From Clostridia bacterium (GTDB lineage Bacteria; Bacillota_A; Clostridia; Christensenellales; Borkfalkiaceae), in the NCBI GenBank assembly GCA_017504735.1, contig JAFVQP010000183.1, positions 1-56,766 on the forward strand: a DNA stretch of 56,766 nt, read 5' to 3'. The translations under genes and the position numbers were made by a program. Position 1 is the first letter of the stretch, and every line of letters starts with the position of its first letter. Below, one piece after another: positions 49,358 to 56,766 of the stretch. The notes under the pieces are model-generated. The model searched no databases, was not told where the DNA came from, and saw nothing but the letters and a program-made list of their open reading frames with translations.

Positions 49358-50731
49358 TTATTTTACCAAAATATACTTCTCACGCAGGCGTTTTGCACGC
49401 TTGCCGATTAACTCCACTTCTTCCTTCGTGGCGTTGCCGATGGCGTACTCGTACATCAATTCCCCATCCATCAAGGCTTGTTGGTCGTGGATAGGGAAGT
49501 ACCGCTCCATCAAAAAGGAGGCGTACTTTTGCAAACGATACTCGCCCACCAAACGGTATTCCTTCGAAATGGTATCTACGGCGACGGAGTATTTTTCGCG
49601 TACGCTGTCCAAAATGTCCGTTCGGGCATCCGATTTTGCAAAGACAATCGTGGAGCAAATGTCGTAGTTTCGATTGCTTGACATCGAGCTGTGGCTGTCC
49701 GTCGAGCCGACGATGGGGTGAATTCTGCCTTGTTTATACTCCTCGTAATACATTGCCGTTTGTAAACCGTTTTGCTGGTAGTAATTTTCACCGCCCAACA
49801 CCTCAAAGGCGTCGAAAGGATGATTTTTCAGCATATGCAAGGTGAAATCTTCTGTGATTTGATACAGGTTGTTTATCCAGTAGGGGTGGCAAAAAATCCC
49901 CAAACCTTGCGCTTGGCGGATTTTATCAAAAATCCATAAACACACCGCATACGAACGGCTGTCCACCGTTTCAGGGAAAGTTCCGTCGGCGGTTAAACCT
50001 TGCTGGATTTCGTCGATTTCACACCAAAAATCGGGCATGGCATAGACGTTAGGGGGTGTAATACTTTCGTCGAAACGTCTGCGCGACAATTCGCCGTTGG
50101 TTTCGAGATAATTCTCCTTCATCGGCAGTAATCCGTTGACGGAAAACATACCGCCAGCATTGACAATATGTACGGTTGTACCCGGCAGGTGGACTTCTTC
50201 CCCGGGGAGAATGGAAAGGGGAATTTTCACCCCTTGATAGGTTGCAATCGCATCCAAGGACGGGTAATACCGATCGTGGTCGGTGATTACGATAAAATCG
50301 TAACCTCTTTTACGATAATTTGCGCAAACGATGGCAGGGGGCTGTTGTCCGTCCGAGCCGTTGGTGTGCATATGAAAATCACCGCGCAAGGGGTAACGGC
50401 AAGCCAAATCTTCCGCTAAGGCATAGATATACAGCTGTGTGATTTGCGTGCCGTTTTGATGAACGCGGACGAAATATTCACCTTCTTTGGGTGCGCAATG
50501 GTTGAAATGCAACGCCCCATCGGTATCCGCTTTGCAGGTATATTCGGTGGAATTCCATGCGCTAAATGCTTCCGCAGGCGCACCTGCGAGGGCACGGTGT
50601 ACAGTCACGGTGTACTCACCGTTGAAGGGTTTGCGCGCGGAAAAAGCGTTTATGGTGAAAGCAACGTCTTCCCCGATAGGAAAAACCAAGGGGAAGATAT
50701 CGTAAGTATTACGGTTGAAAACGGGATTCAT
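49358..50731 (-). CDS. PHP-domain metal-dependent phosphoesterase (457 aa)
   Basis: About 110 residues of beta-rich N-terminal domain precede a PHP core: H-x-H in FHMHTNGSDGQ (His120, His122), TDHDRYY with Asp151 and His152, GEEVHLPG, FCHPYW and GSTDSHSS. These residues bind the two or three metals of PHP hydrolases. The substrate is unknown; the extra N-terminal domain is rare in nucleotide-type PHP proteins. It is the last gene of the KtrB-KtrA operon, 22 bp behind ktrA, and starts with AGGA upstream of 50731. A link to c-di-AMP or potassium control is only an idea. Confidence 0.82.
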   Translation of the reverse strand: MNPVFNRNTYDIFPLVFPIGEDVAFTINAFSARKPFNGEYTVTVHRALAGAPAEAFSAWNSTEYTCKADTDGALHFNHCAPKEGEYFVRVHQNGTQITQLYIYALAEDLACRYPLRGDFHMHTNGSDGQQPPAIVCANYRKRGYDFIVITDHDRYYPSLDAIATYQGVKIPLSILPGEEVHLPGTTVHIVNAGGMFSVNGLLPMKENYLETNGELSRRRFDESITPPNVYAMPDFWCEIDEIQQGLTADGTFPETVDSRSYAVCLWIFDKIRQAQGLGIFCHPYWINNLYQITEDFTLHMLKNHPFDAFEVLGGENYYQQNGLQTAMYYEEYKQGRIHPIVGSTDSHSSMSSNRNYDICSTIVFAKSDARTDILDSVREKYSVAVDTISKEYRLVGEYRLQKYASFLMERYFPIHDQQALMDGELMYEYAIGNATKEEVELIGKRAKRLREKYILVK

Positions 50732-50753
50732 ATAAAAATTCCTGCCTTTATGG

Positions 50754-51404
50754 TTACTTTAATTTGTTTAATTTTGCGCTATTCGTGATCACGACAAGCT
50801 GCATATTTTTCGTCAGGGGCATGGAAGGGTCGATGTTGATGTTTAAGTCGTTCCCTTGGCGGATTGCAATTACGTTGAAGGCGTATTTTTTACGCAAATT
50901 CAAGTCAATCAGCGTTTTGCCAACCCATTCGGGCTTTACTTCAAACTCAATCACCGATACGTCTTTGGAAAGCTCGATTACGTCGATAAAGTCAGAGCTT
51001 ACCAAATTTTTAGCAAGGCGCAGACCCGATTCCTGTTCGGGGAATACAACCTTATCCGCACCGACCTTGGTTAAAATTTTACGGTGCACCTCGTTGCGGC
51101 ATTTTGCAATTACCGTCTTTACACCGATTTCCTTGCAAAGCATTACCGCCATAACGCTTGCCTCTAAATTATTCGCCATGGCGATGATTACCACGTCCAT
51201 GTTCGCAATTCCCAAATGTTTTACCACTTCGGGGTCGGTAACGTCTGCGCATTTACAAAAAGGAATGTCTGCAATGGCGGAATTGACAAGGTTTTCATCC
51301 AAATCTACCGCCAATACCTCAGCGCCATTATTTGCAAGTTCTTTTGCTACTGCCAAACCGTATCTGCCAAGACCGAATACGGCATAAGATTTATAAATAC
51401 TCAT
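50754..51404 (-). CDS. ktrA: Potassium uptake gating subunit KtrA-like (RCK_N-RCK_C, 216 aa)
   Basis: A Rossmann RCK_N domain (YAVFGLGRYGLAVAKELANNG, VLAVDLDENLV) is followed by an RCK_C domain from about 140 (IEFEVKPEWVGKTLIDLNLRKKYAFNV). This is the single-RCK form of the Ktr system, which binds ATP or ADP and, in Firmicutes, c-di-AMP through RCK_C. It follows ktrB by 14 bp with AGGAG before the start. It is separate from the two-RCK TrkA at 45491. Confidence 0.92.
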   Translation of the reverse strand: MSIYKSYAVFGLGRYGLAVAKELANNGAEVLAVDLDENLVNSAIADIPFCKCADVTDPEVVKHLGIANMDVVIIAMANNLEASVMAVMLCKEIGVKTVIAKCRNEVHRKILTKVGADKVVFPEQESGLRLAKNLVSSDFIDVIELSKDVSVIEFEVKPEWVGKTLIDLNLRKKYAFNVIAIRQGNDLNINIDPSMPLTKNMQLVVITNSAKLNKLK

Positions 51405-51418
51405 ATTGACTCCTTACG

Positions 51419-52780
51419 TTATCCCACGCTGATTTCTTCGGTGGGGTTTTTGATGAGATTGGTTGTTTCTTTTTTTGCTTTGAATGCAAACGCCAGGGAG
51501 ATTGGCCCGATGCGTCCAAAATACATGGTTACAATGATGATGATTTTACCAAAAATCCCCAAGAAAGGGGTAAGGTTTCTGCTTAAGCCGACCGTAGCCG
51601 TTGCGCTGACCGCTTCGTAAATAATATCTATGGCAGGTGCAGTGGTGACCGCCGCCAACAAAACGGTGGAAACGAACATTGTCGCAAAGGACATACAAAC
51701 AACGGCAACTGCCTTTTTGGTGATTTGTCTAGACAGGTTGCGGTTAAACAGCGATACCTCGTTTTTGTTTTTAATTGCCGAGTAAGCGGTGGCAAACAAT
51801 ACTACAATGGTAACCGTTTTGATGCCGCCTGCCGTACCGACGGGCGAACCGCCGATGAACATTAGCAGTAAGCAAAAAATTGCCGTGGCGTTTGTTAAAT
51901 TTTCCTGCAGCATACTCGCAAAGCCTGCCGTTCTCGTCGTGATAGATTGGAAAAGTGAAAGCTGAATTTTATTGAAAAGCGAACAGCTTTGTAAAGTAAG
52001 AGGATTGTCGTATTCCAAGGCGAAAATTACCGCCGCACCCCCAACAATAAGGGCGAAGGTCGCCGACAAAGCGATTTTACTGTGCAAGGTTAACTGATGA
52101 AAGCATTTCAACCGTTGCGTTTTAAAATTTTTCAACACACGCAAGACGTCCCACCAAACGATATACCCGATACCGCCGATGATGATGAGTAGGGAAGTAA
52201 CGGTGTTGATAAGGGGGTGGAAAGCATAATTGCAAAGGCTGTTTTCCGCAATAATGTCAATCCCTGCGTTGCAAAAAGCGGAAATAGAGGTGAATATGGA
52301 AATCCAAATCCCTTTCAAGCCGAATTCGGGGATAAATACGGGCATATACAATATCGCCCCGATTCCTTCCACAATCAAAGTGCCGATGATTACCTTTTTG
52401 ACAAAGCTTGTAAGCCCTGCAAGAGAGGTGAGGTTGAAGGCATCGCTAATCAGCTGACTGCTCTTTAACCCAATTTTACGGTGAAAGGCGACCGCAATCC
52501 CTGTCATAACGGTAATAATTCCCAAACCGCCGATTTGAATGAGCAATAAAATAACCGCTTGACCAAATCCGCTCCACGTGGAAACGGTGGGCAGGGTAAC
52601 CAAACCCGTCACGCAGGTTGCCGTGGTGGCGGTGAATAAGGCGTCTATATAGGACACAGCCGTTCCGCTTTTCGTGCTAAAGGGTAACGACAGCAGTCCG
52701 CTGCCTATCAATATAACGCACAGGAAACTGAGCATAATTACCTGCGTTGTCGAAAATTTTATTTTTAGCTTTTTCTTCAT
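51419..52780 (-). CDS. ktrB: Potassium channel subunit KtrB/TrkH-like (453 aa)
   Basis: About ten helices with four filter loops: TATTATCVTGLVTLPT near 55, SISAFCNAGIDIIAEN near 172, TTRTAGFASMLQ near 292 and AVSATATVGLSRNLT near 391, the usual layout of a TrkH/KtrB pore. The start could be 52792 or 52780; I chose the latter because GGA is spaced 7 nt before it and MKKKLKIKF is basic as usual. It starts the operon KtrB-KtrA-PHP from a promoter at 52822-52850. Confidence 0.92.
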   Translation of the reverse strand: MKKKLKIKFSTTQVIMLSFLCVILIGSGLLSLPFSTKSGTAVSYIDALFTATTATCVTGLVTLPTVSTWSGFGQAVILLLIQIGGLGIITVMTGIAVAFHRKIGLKSSQLISDAFNLTSLAGLTSFVKKVIIGTLIVEGIGAILYMPVFIPEFGLKGIWISIFTSISAFCNAGIDIIAENSLCNYAFHPLINTVTSLLIIIGGIGYIVWWDVLRVLKNFKTQRLKCFHQLTLHSKIALSATFALIVGGAAVIFALEYDNPLTLQSCSLFNKIQLSLFQSITTRTAGFASMLQENLTNATAIFCLLLMFIGGSPVGTAGGIKTVTIVVLFATAYSAIKNKNEVSLFNRNLSRQITKKAVAVVCMSFATMFVSTVLLAAVTTAPAIDIIYEAVSATATVGLSRNLTPFLGIFGKIIIIVTMYFGRIGPISLAFAFKAKKETTNLIKNPTEEISVG

Positions 52781-52821
52781 AATTTGTTCCATTCAATGAG
52801 TTTAAGTCTTACTTGCTTTTT

Positions 52822-52850
52822 ATTATAGCATATTAAAATGCAGATTTCAA
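52822..52850 (-). promoter_or_regulatory. Promoter of the KtrBA-PHP operon
   Basis: TTGAAA (52850-52845), 17 bp, TATAAT (52827-52822) on the minus strand. I see no ydaO-type c-di-AMP riboswitch in the short leader. Confidence 0.8.
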
Positions 52851-52861
52851 GTTTTTCTAAA

Positions 52862-52891
52862 GAAAAAACGCCCCCTTAAAGGGCGTTTTTT
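52862..52891 (-). terminator. Terminator of the CocE-like hydrolase gene
   Basis: Stem AAAAAACGCCC / GGGCGTTTTTT with a short loop, bidirectional, next to the stop codon. Confidence 0.85.
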
Positions 52892-52892
52892 A

Positions 52893-54443
52893 TCATTCGA
52901 TAAAGATTGTTAAGCTTGAATTTGCTAAATCGACTGTATTTTGTGCGATTTTTGCCGTCGTTTGCACGCTGAACAACCCTTTATTGTTGGTGTGTCTTAC
53001 GTAATAAGGGAAGGCGGAAGAGGAAATATCCACGCGCAGTTTTTCGCCTTTTTTTGCCACGAATGCGTGCGGTTCAAACGAGAAATGCATTTCTACCATA
53101 TCCCCTGGCGTATAGTCCGAAATAAAGTTGGAGATTTGCCTAATATCATCACGCAACCCATAATCGCCTTCCGCTTTGACGAGGCTAATGCGCATATAAA
53201 AGCAGGTGTCCTCACAATCGGATTTTACGCGTAATTTTGCCTGCATTTTACCCTTAATGAAGGTATCCTTCTCAAATTCAGGGGTGAAAATGGTGATGAT
53301 ATCCTGTCGAGTGTTGGGGGGTGCCTGCCAAGCGTTGCCGCCGATGGCGCATAAACCACCGTTAAAGGGGGCAGGGTCGTGTGGATCATAGGTATAGGTT
53401 TTTTCTTCGTTTCCAAGAGAAATGGTGGCACCATGTACGGGTTGAGCGAGTTCATCCGTGCACCAGCTGTCGCCAAAAAGTTTATAATAGGTGATTTTTC
53501 CCGTCTCGACAAAGGGGGGCTCGCCATTTCTAATGGCGTTGAACCATTTTACCTGATATTCCCCAAATGCTTCCGTGAGGGTGGCGCTGTTAAAGCGTAT
53601 CGGTTGGTTGTCTGATAACCCGCTGTGGTCGTAGGGGTGAACGAGGAATGCTGATTTCGCCTTGGTTTGCTCGTCTAAAGCATTCCACGTTTCGAAAATA
53701 CCGCCCGTGGTGAGGTCGTAAAACCCTGCTGTCAAAAGGATGGGAATATTGGCGTGTTGAATGGCATTATGCGCATCCACGCCGCCTGCTTTGGTCAACC
53801 AAAACTCGTCCTTTCTATCGGGGTGATACAGCTTTTCGTCGTAAGAGGGGACGCTTTCACCGAATACCGTTTTGGTGAAGTCGGTAAAGGGGAGAACGTT
53901 GTAGGTTTCAGGGGTGCAATTGCGGGGAAGCTCACTCTTGTTTTTGTACATGCTCGCATACCAGTTCCAGTAAGCAACCTTGTAAAAACCGTTTTTGTAA
54001 AGAATGTTATAGCGTTCGCAATCTTGCTTGTTAAGCACTGCGCCCTTGATATCGTCGGCAAAAGGTGCGGTAACGTAATGCACGGTGGCTGTATAACTGC
54101 CGCCACACAAGTATAATTCACCATTGTAGAAGGGTTGCTTGCGCACCCAATCGTGCAAGGTAAGCCCGTCCTCGCGTTCGCTGACGTAGGGGATGAAATC
54201 CCCATCACTTTTACCGCAACCGCGACAATGTTGATATACCACCGCATAGCCGTTTTCCAGGAAAGATTTTTGCATCTCGGCGACGCGAGAAACCGCTTCG
54301 TCCTCGGACGAGGTTTTTGCGTATTCCACGTAGGGGGAACGGAAAATAACGGTGGGGAATTTACTTGTTTGGTTGGGCAGGCAAACCACCGTAAATAGCT
54401 TTGTGCCGAGGGTATCGACGTAATAAAAAGTATTGTAGGACAT
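52893..54443 (-). CDS. CocE/NonD family alpha/beta hydrolase (516 aa)
   Basis: An alpha/beta hydrolase domain up to about residue 290 with the nucleophile in LCGGSYTATVH (Ser116), an Asp in TAGFYDLTTGG (Asp243) and a His in HPYDHSGLS (His273), then a jelly-roll C-terminal domain. This is the X-Pro dipeptidyl-peptidase/CocE layout, which cleaves esters or peptides. There is no signal peptide, so it is cytoplasmic. The substrate is unknown. The gene stands alone, with its own promoter at 54479-54506. Confidence 0.88.
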   Translation of the reverse strand: MSYNTFYYVDTLGTKLFTVVCLPNQTSKFPTVIFRSPYVEYAKTSSEDEAVSRVAEMQKSFLENGYAVVYQHCRGCGKSDGDFIPYVSEREDGLTLHDWVRKQPFYNGELYLCGGSYTATVHYVTAPFADDIKGAVLNKQDCERYNILYKNGFYKVAYWNWYASMYKNKSELPRNCTPETYNVLPFTDFTKTVFGESVPSYDEKLYHPDRKDEFWLTKAGGVDAHNAIQHANIPILLTAGFYDLTTGGIFETWNALDEQTKAKSAFLVHPYDHSGLSDNQPIRFNSATLTEAFGEYQVKWFNAIRNGEPPFVETGKITYYKLFGDSWCTDELAQPVHGATISLGNEEKTYTYDPHDPAPFNGGLCAIGGNAWQAPPNTRQDIITIFTPEFEKDTFIKGKMQAKLRVKSDCEDTCFYMRISLVKAEGDYGLRDDIRQISNFISDYTPGDMVEMHFSFEPHAFVAKKGEKLRVDISSSAFPYYVRHTNNKGLFSVQTTAKIAQNTVDLANSSLTIFIE

Positions 54444-54478
54444 AGCGTTACCGTCCTTGTTTTTTCTTTTATACGTAT

Positions 54479-54506
54479 TTTATAACATTTAGACGTGGTT
54501 TGTCAA
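54479..54506 (-). promoter_or_regulatory. Promoter of the CocE-like hydrolase gene
   Basis: TTGACA (54506-54501), 16 bp, TATAAA (54484-54479) on the minus strand. Confidence 0.7.
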
Positions 54507-54526
54507 TAGTGTAGGGTAAAATTATT

Positions 54527-54555
54527 AAAAACAACGCCCGAAATGGGCGTTGTTG
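54527..54555 (-). terminator. Terminator of the zinc-ribbon nuclease-like gene
   Basis: Stem ACAACGCCC / GGGCGTTGT with loop ATTTC, followed by TTTTTA on the minus strand, 43 bp after the stop. Confidence 0.85.
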
Positions 54556-54597
54556 AGGAACTGCAAATGGTGAGATTGTCAAGATGGTTGTAAGCGA

Positions 54598-55470
54598 TTA
54601 ATAGAATCTTATAAAATCTTCGATTCGGAAATATTTTTTTGCTAAAGCGTTGATTTCTGAAATTAAACGATCGGTTAACCCTTGTCTATCTTTATAATCG
54701 TCTTTTTCGATTTCGATTAAGGGGACGTTATGTTCTTTATAGGCAGCGCGTTTTCGTGCTTTATTTTCCAAATATTCTTTCGTGTTCATACCCCAATATT
54801 CAATATAAATTCCATGTCGGCTATCCGTAACAGGAATAAACCAATCCGCTGTAATGGTTTGTTCATCAGAGGAGATAGGAACTTTTTTCTCATAACAATG
54901 TACAATACGAACGTCGTATAAAATATCGTCGATAATACTTTCGGGATTGCTTTTAACATAATGTCCGTCTAAGGTACGCAATAATTCTTCTTTTCTAGAA
55001 TCCTGTGTATTCGAATATTCGCTGACGGGCTGTGATTTTTGGGGTTTTTTCTTTTCTATAATTTCTTGAATATCGGTGGGTGCTCTATCCATTAAGGAAT
55101 TATCGGAAAATAAATCTTTTACAAGTACGGAAAGAGCCATTAGCTTATTGCAATTTGATTTAATAAATTCAAAGTTCTTCATCCTGTATATATTAGAACG
55201 TAAATTGAAATAATAATCTTTCAATTCAAAAATTTTAGAGTTTTTATTAAATGAATCTTTGAAATCTATCATTTCATACCAGCACTTTCTGCAAAGGTCT
55301 CCATTAGGGGCATTATCCTCGCATACGATGCAAGTGCCTTTGGGCGCAGGGGTAGTGGATGTGACTATTGCTTTTGTTTCTTGAGTTGGCTTTGCGTTTT
55401 TCGATGCATTGCAACTCTTACAAAGCGGATAATAACCGCTAGGTTTTCCGCAAATTTGACAGTTTGCCAT
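54598..55470 (-). CDS. Double zinc-ribbon protein with PD-(D/E)XK-like C-terminus (290 aa)
   Basis: N-terminal CQICGKPSGYYPLCKSC and then CIVCEDNAPNGDLCRKC are two C-x2-C ... C-x2-C ribbons within the first 65 residues, joined by a Thr/Pro linker. A central helical part follows. The C-terminus reads VKSNPESIIDDILYDVRIVH, ITADWFIPVTDSRHGIYIEYWG, RKRAAYKEHNVPLIEIEKDD, which has the order Glu, Asp-x-n-Glu-x-Trp-Gly and a helix with a Lys/Arg, as in Vsr/DUF559-type PD-(D/E)XK nucleases. So a DNA-acting nuclease is the best guess. AGGAG precedes the start. It has its own promoter and terminator. Confidence 0.7.
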   Translation of the reverse strand: MANCQICGKPSGYYPLCKSCNASKNAKPTQETKAIVTSTTPAPKGTCIVCEDNAPNGDLCRKCWYEMIDFKDSFNKNSKIFELKDYYFNLRSNIYRMKNFEFIKSNCNKLMALSVLVKDLFSDNSLMDRAPTDIQEIIEKKKPQKSQPVSEYSNTQDSRKEELLRTLDGHYVKSNPESIIDDILYDVRIVHCYEKKVPISSDEQTITADWFIPVTDSRHGIYIEYWGMNTKEYLENKARKRAAYKEHNVPLIEIEKDDYKDRQGLTDRLISEINALAKKYFRIEDFIRFY

Positions 55471-55502
55471 CTTTATTCTCCTAGAAGAGGTTTATTTGTA
55501 TA

Positions 55503-55531
55503 ATTGTAACATACATTTGATTATAAGTCAA
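55503..55531 (-). promoter_or_regulatory. Promoter of the zinc-ribbon nuclease-like gene
   Basis: TTGACT (55531-55526), 17 bp, TACAAT (55508-55503) on the minus strand. Confidence 0.75.
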
Positions 55532-55538
55532 GTGCTAA

Positions 55539-55600
55539 ACACCTCCGACAACACGAAAAAAGACGCCTAAAGGCGTCAATTCGTGTTGGTGGAGCGAGTT
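55539..55600 (-). terminator. Extended stem-loop terminator of the hypothetical pair
   Basis: A core stem GACGCC / GGCGTC with a TTTA loop and a TTTTTT tail (55556-55577) lies inside a longer imperfect stem, ACACGAA / TTCGTGT and CTCC / GGAG. It ends the transcript of the 148-aa gene. Confidence 0.75.
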
Positions 55601-55618
55601 AAACGTAAGTTGAACCGC

Positions 55619-56065
55619 TTAAATTAATTCAATATAACCACGACAATTTCTAGCAATATTTGCCCAATCCAAAACAGCGGCTAGCACAAATACAGGATCA
55701 AAGGTAGAGGCCCCCAACTTAACTCCCGAATATTTATATGCTATATAACCAACGACAGTATCAAGACCGCATTTTCCGTAGCCGACCTTATCTTCTTTTC
55801 CTCGACCAGCACCTTTTAAAGCTCGTCCACCTTTTTGGTTTAATAACTCTTGAATAACGTCAAAAACTTCAAAATGATAAAACAAAGAATAATTATTAAG
55901 CTTATCGCACACAAATCCCGTATTATCTTTATCTAAAAGGATATGACAAACATCACCATTTAATAATTGAATTGTTGCAGAGCCGCCAACGCTCATAAGT
56001 TTTTTTTGAACTTGTTTTGAAAATGTCATTACATTGTTTTCTTTTTTGCTATTCCAAAATCCCAT
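55619..56065 (-). CDS. Hypothetical protein (148 aa)
   Basis: No known family. The first part has a small beta region (SATIQLLNGDVCHILLDKDN), then helices (FYHFEVFDVIQELLNQKGG) and a long Gly-rich segment with a run of hydrophobic residues (YIAYKYSG ... DPVFVLAAVLDWA). No signal peptide. It starts 11 bp after the upstream gene, with AAGGAG before the ATG, so the two form an operon. The base composition looks more A/T-rich than the housekeeping genes, which may mean accessory DNA. Confidence 0.7.
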   Translation of the reverse strand: MGFWNSKKENNVMTFSKQVQKKLMSVGGSATIQLLNGDVCHILLDKDNTGFVCDKLNNYSLFYHFEVFDVIQELLNQKGGRALKGAGRGKEDKVGYGKCGLDTVVGYIAYKYSGVKLGASTFDPVFVLAAVLDWANIARNCRGYIELI

Positions 56066-56076
56066 TTGTACTCTCC

Positions 56077-56454
56077 TTAGTATAAATTTCTTTCAAACGT
56101 AACCGTTTTAGCTTCTATGTTTACTTTCGCTTTATAGCCAAGCAATAACCAACTTTTTGCATAAGGGTGATATTCCGTATTTGCCCAATACGAGTGGGGT
56201 AATTTATATGCGCTTGCGGGCAATTTAAAGCCTAAAATCTCTTCTAAGTTGTCATAGGTTAACGCAATTCTCTTTTCCCACTTACCATATAAGTATTCTG
56301 ATAATGGTTGGTATTTGCTGTTTGTGCATTCAGAAGGAAAAGCAGGGCGGTTATTAGAAGAAATGGTTGCCGTTTCTTCTAATTTTGCGACCCGTTTTTC
56401 TAATTCATCAATTCGGTTGTACAATTTCACGATATCGGCTAATTCTAACTGCAT
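56077..56454 (-). CDS. Coiled-coil protein with DUF7662-like domain (125 aa)
   Basis: The N-terminus is a helix with heptad leucines (LADIVKLYNRIDELEKRVAKLEE) that likely oligomerises. After a Ser/Asn-rich linker, the C-terminal 70 residues read LSEYLYGKWEKRIALTYDNLEEILGFKLPASAY and SYWANTEYHPYAKSWLLLGYKAKVNIEAKTVTF, which matches the DUF7662 pattern of a conserved L-P-x-S-A-Y and W-A-N followed by W-x3-G. Its role is unknown, but such domains occur beside defence-type genes. AGGAG precedes the start and a promoter stands at 56508-56536. Confidence 0.7.
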   Translation of the reverse strand: MQLELADIVKLYNRIDELEKRVAKLEETATISSNNRPAFPSECTNSKYQPLSEYLYGKWEKRIALTYDNLEEILGFKLPASAYKLPHSYWANTEYHPYAKSWLLLGYKAKVNIEAKTVTFERNLY

Positions 56455-56507
56455 TTTATTTTCTCCTTTGATAATAATGTTTTAGTAATTTTACTGCTTT
56501 TGTTTAC

Positions 56508-56536
56508 ACTATACCATAATTCGAACCTACTGTCAA
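56508..56536 (-). promoter_or_regulatory. Promoter of the DUF7662 operon
   Basis: TTGACA (56536-56531), 17 bp, TATAGT (56513-56508) on the minus strand. Confidence 0.75.
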
Positions 56537-56766
56537 CTGTTTTTTTACTGTATTTTTCAGTTTTTTATGATTTACTAGAATAAAAAGCTTAAATTGAAAT
56601 ATAGGGGGGCATAGAGTGGTCTTGATTGCCGAAAGAATTTCGGCAAAGCGTCGGGCGCTTAGGTGGCTGACGGAAGTAACTTTTACACAATACGGCGCGC
56701 CCTCGCGTGCCCCGACGAACACCTCATCGTTCAAGCGTTAATCACCTTCGCCAACATGCAAAAAAG
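56537..56766. other. End of window, no supportable gene
   Basis: GC-rich for the region and open in several frames on both strands. A minus-strand frame begins with TTG at 56734 (LNDEVFVGAREGAP) and has a stop just upstream; a plus-strand GTG frame at about 56611 also runs to 56742. Neither has a ribosome site or a recognisable product. It may be the edge of a repeat or a decayed gene that continues outside. Confidence 0.3.

Noticed and set aside
52793..52815. c-di-AMP riboswitch before ktrB
   Set aside because: The leader is only some 20-35 nt and contains no ydaO-type motif.
53364..53381. AAAGGGGGCAGGGTCGTG in the CocE-like gene, and similar partial runs at 11017 and 38180
   Set aside because: They share only the GGGGGCAGG or GCAGGTATG part; the frame continues without the stop codon, so I do not count them as copies.
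1..56766. tRNA, rRNA, insertion sequences, attachment sites and replication origin
   Set aside because: No cloverleaf with a TTCGA-type arm, no transposase or integrase signature, no DnaA-box cluster was seen while reading both strands.

Overview
The window looks like a chromosome segment of an uncultured low-to-mid GC Bacillota, most likely Clostridia; a Christensenellales-like gut lineage is my guess from overall gene style, not something proven here. The evidence is AGGAGG-type ribosome binding sites, TTGACA/17 bp/TATAAT promoters, U-tailed hairpin terminators, a SigB/SigF-type partner-switching cassette, PucR/CdaR and DegV proteins, ECF vitamin transporters and two riboswitches. I see no rRNA, tRNA, CRISPR array, insertion sequence or phage genes.

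Layout. 1-7.3 kb: leftward operon of a lipoprotein (cut by the window edge), two very large surface proteins rich in CxxC repeats, and a small unknown protein. Just upstream is a gene for a membrane-embedded LuxR-type regulator (7.5-8.5 kb). 8.6-13 kb (leftward): RHH regulator plus SPFH/band-7 protein, an ABC-F ATPase and a PflA-like radical SAM protein. 13.1-22.8 kb (rightward): metK, secA, prfB, tsaD, an ArsP_2-type permease and a four-gene STAS / HATPase / sigma / HATPase cassette. 22.9-31 kb: a polytopic membrane protein, a CdaR-like regulator, an S41 protease, transketolase, and a phosphohexomutase homologue whose catalytic motifs are all gone. 31.3-37.8 kb: DegV, a cobalamin-riboswitch unit (DUF4430 lipoprotein plus ECF S component), a UDP-sugar pyrophosphorylase, a DUF4363-YetF pair and a THF-riboswitch-controlled FolT. 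37.9-48.4 kb: a long rightward operon lgt-pncB-lspA-rluD-DUF512-der-plsY-trkA-trkH. 48.6-56.5 kb (leftward): upp, a KtrB-KtrA-PHP operon, a CocE-like hydrolase, a zinc-ribbon nuclease-like protein and two hypothetical genes.

How genes work together. Lgt and LspA process lipoproteins, of which two are encoded nearby. The DUF4430 protein plus ECF S component and FolT feed B12 and folate uptake, each under its own riboswitch. Two separate potassium systems (TrkAH and KtrBA) lie within 6 kb.

Most unusual signal: a dispersed short sequence with core GGGGGCAGGTATGCGTTGA, twelve copies between 8.8 and 43.1 kb, both strands, in leaders, terminators, riboswitch loops and inside conserved genes. Read in one frame, every copy ends in the peptide G/P-A/P-G-M-R-stop or a close variant. 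Arg is spelled CGT, CGC, CGA or AGA, and eight copies are complete ATG-started micro-ORFs of 7-9 codons. Two of these overlap the start codon of the next gene as ATGA. I know of no described element with this form.
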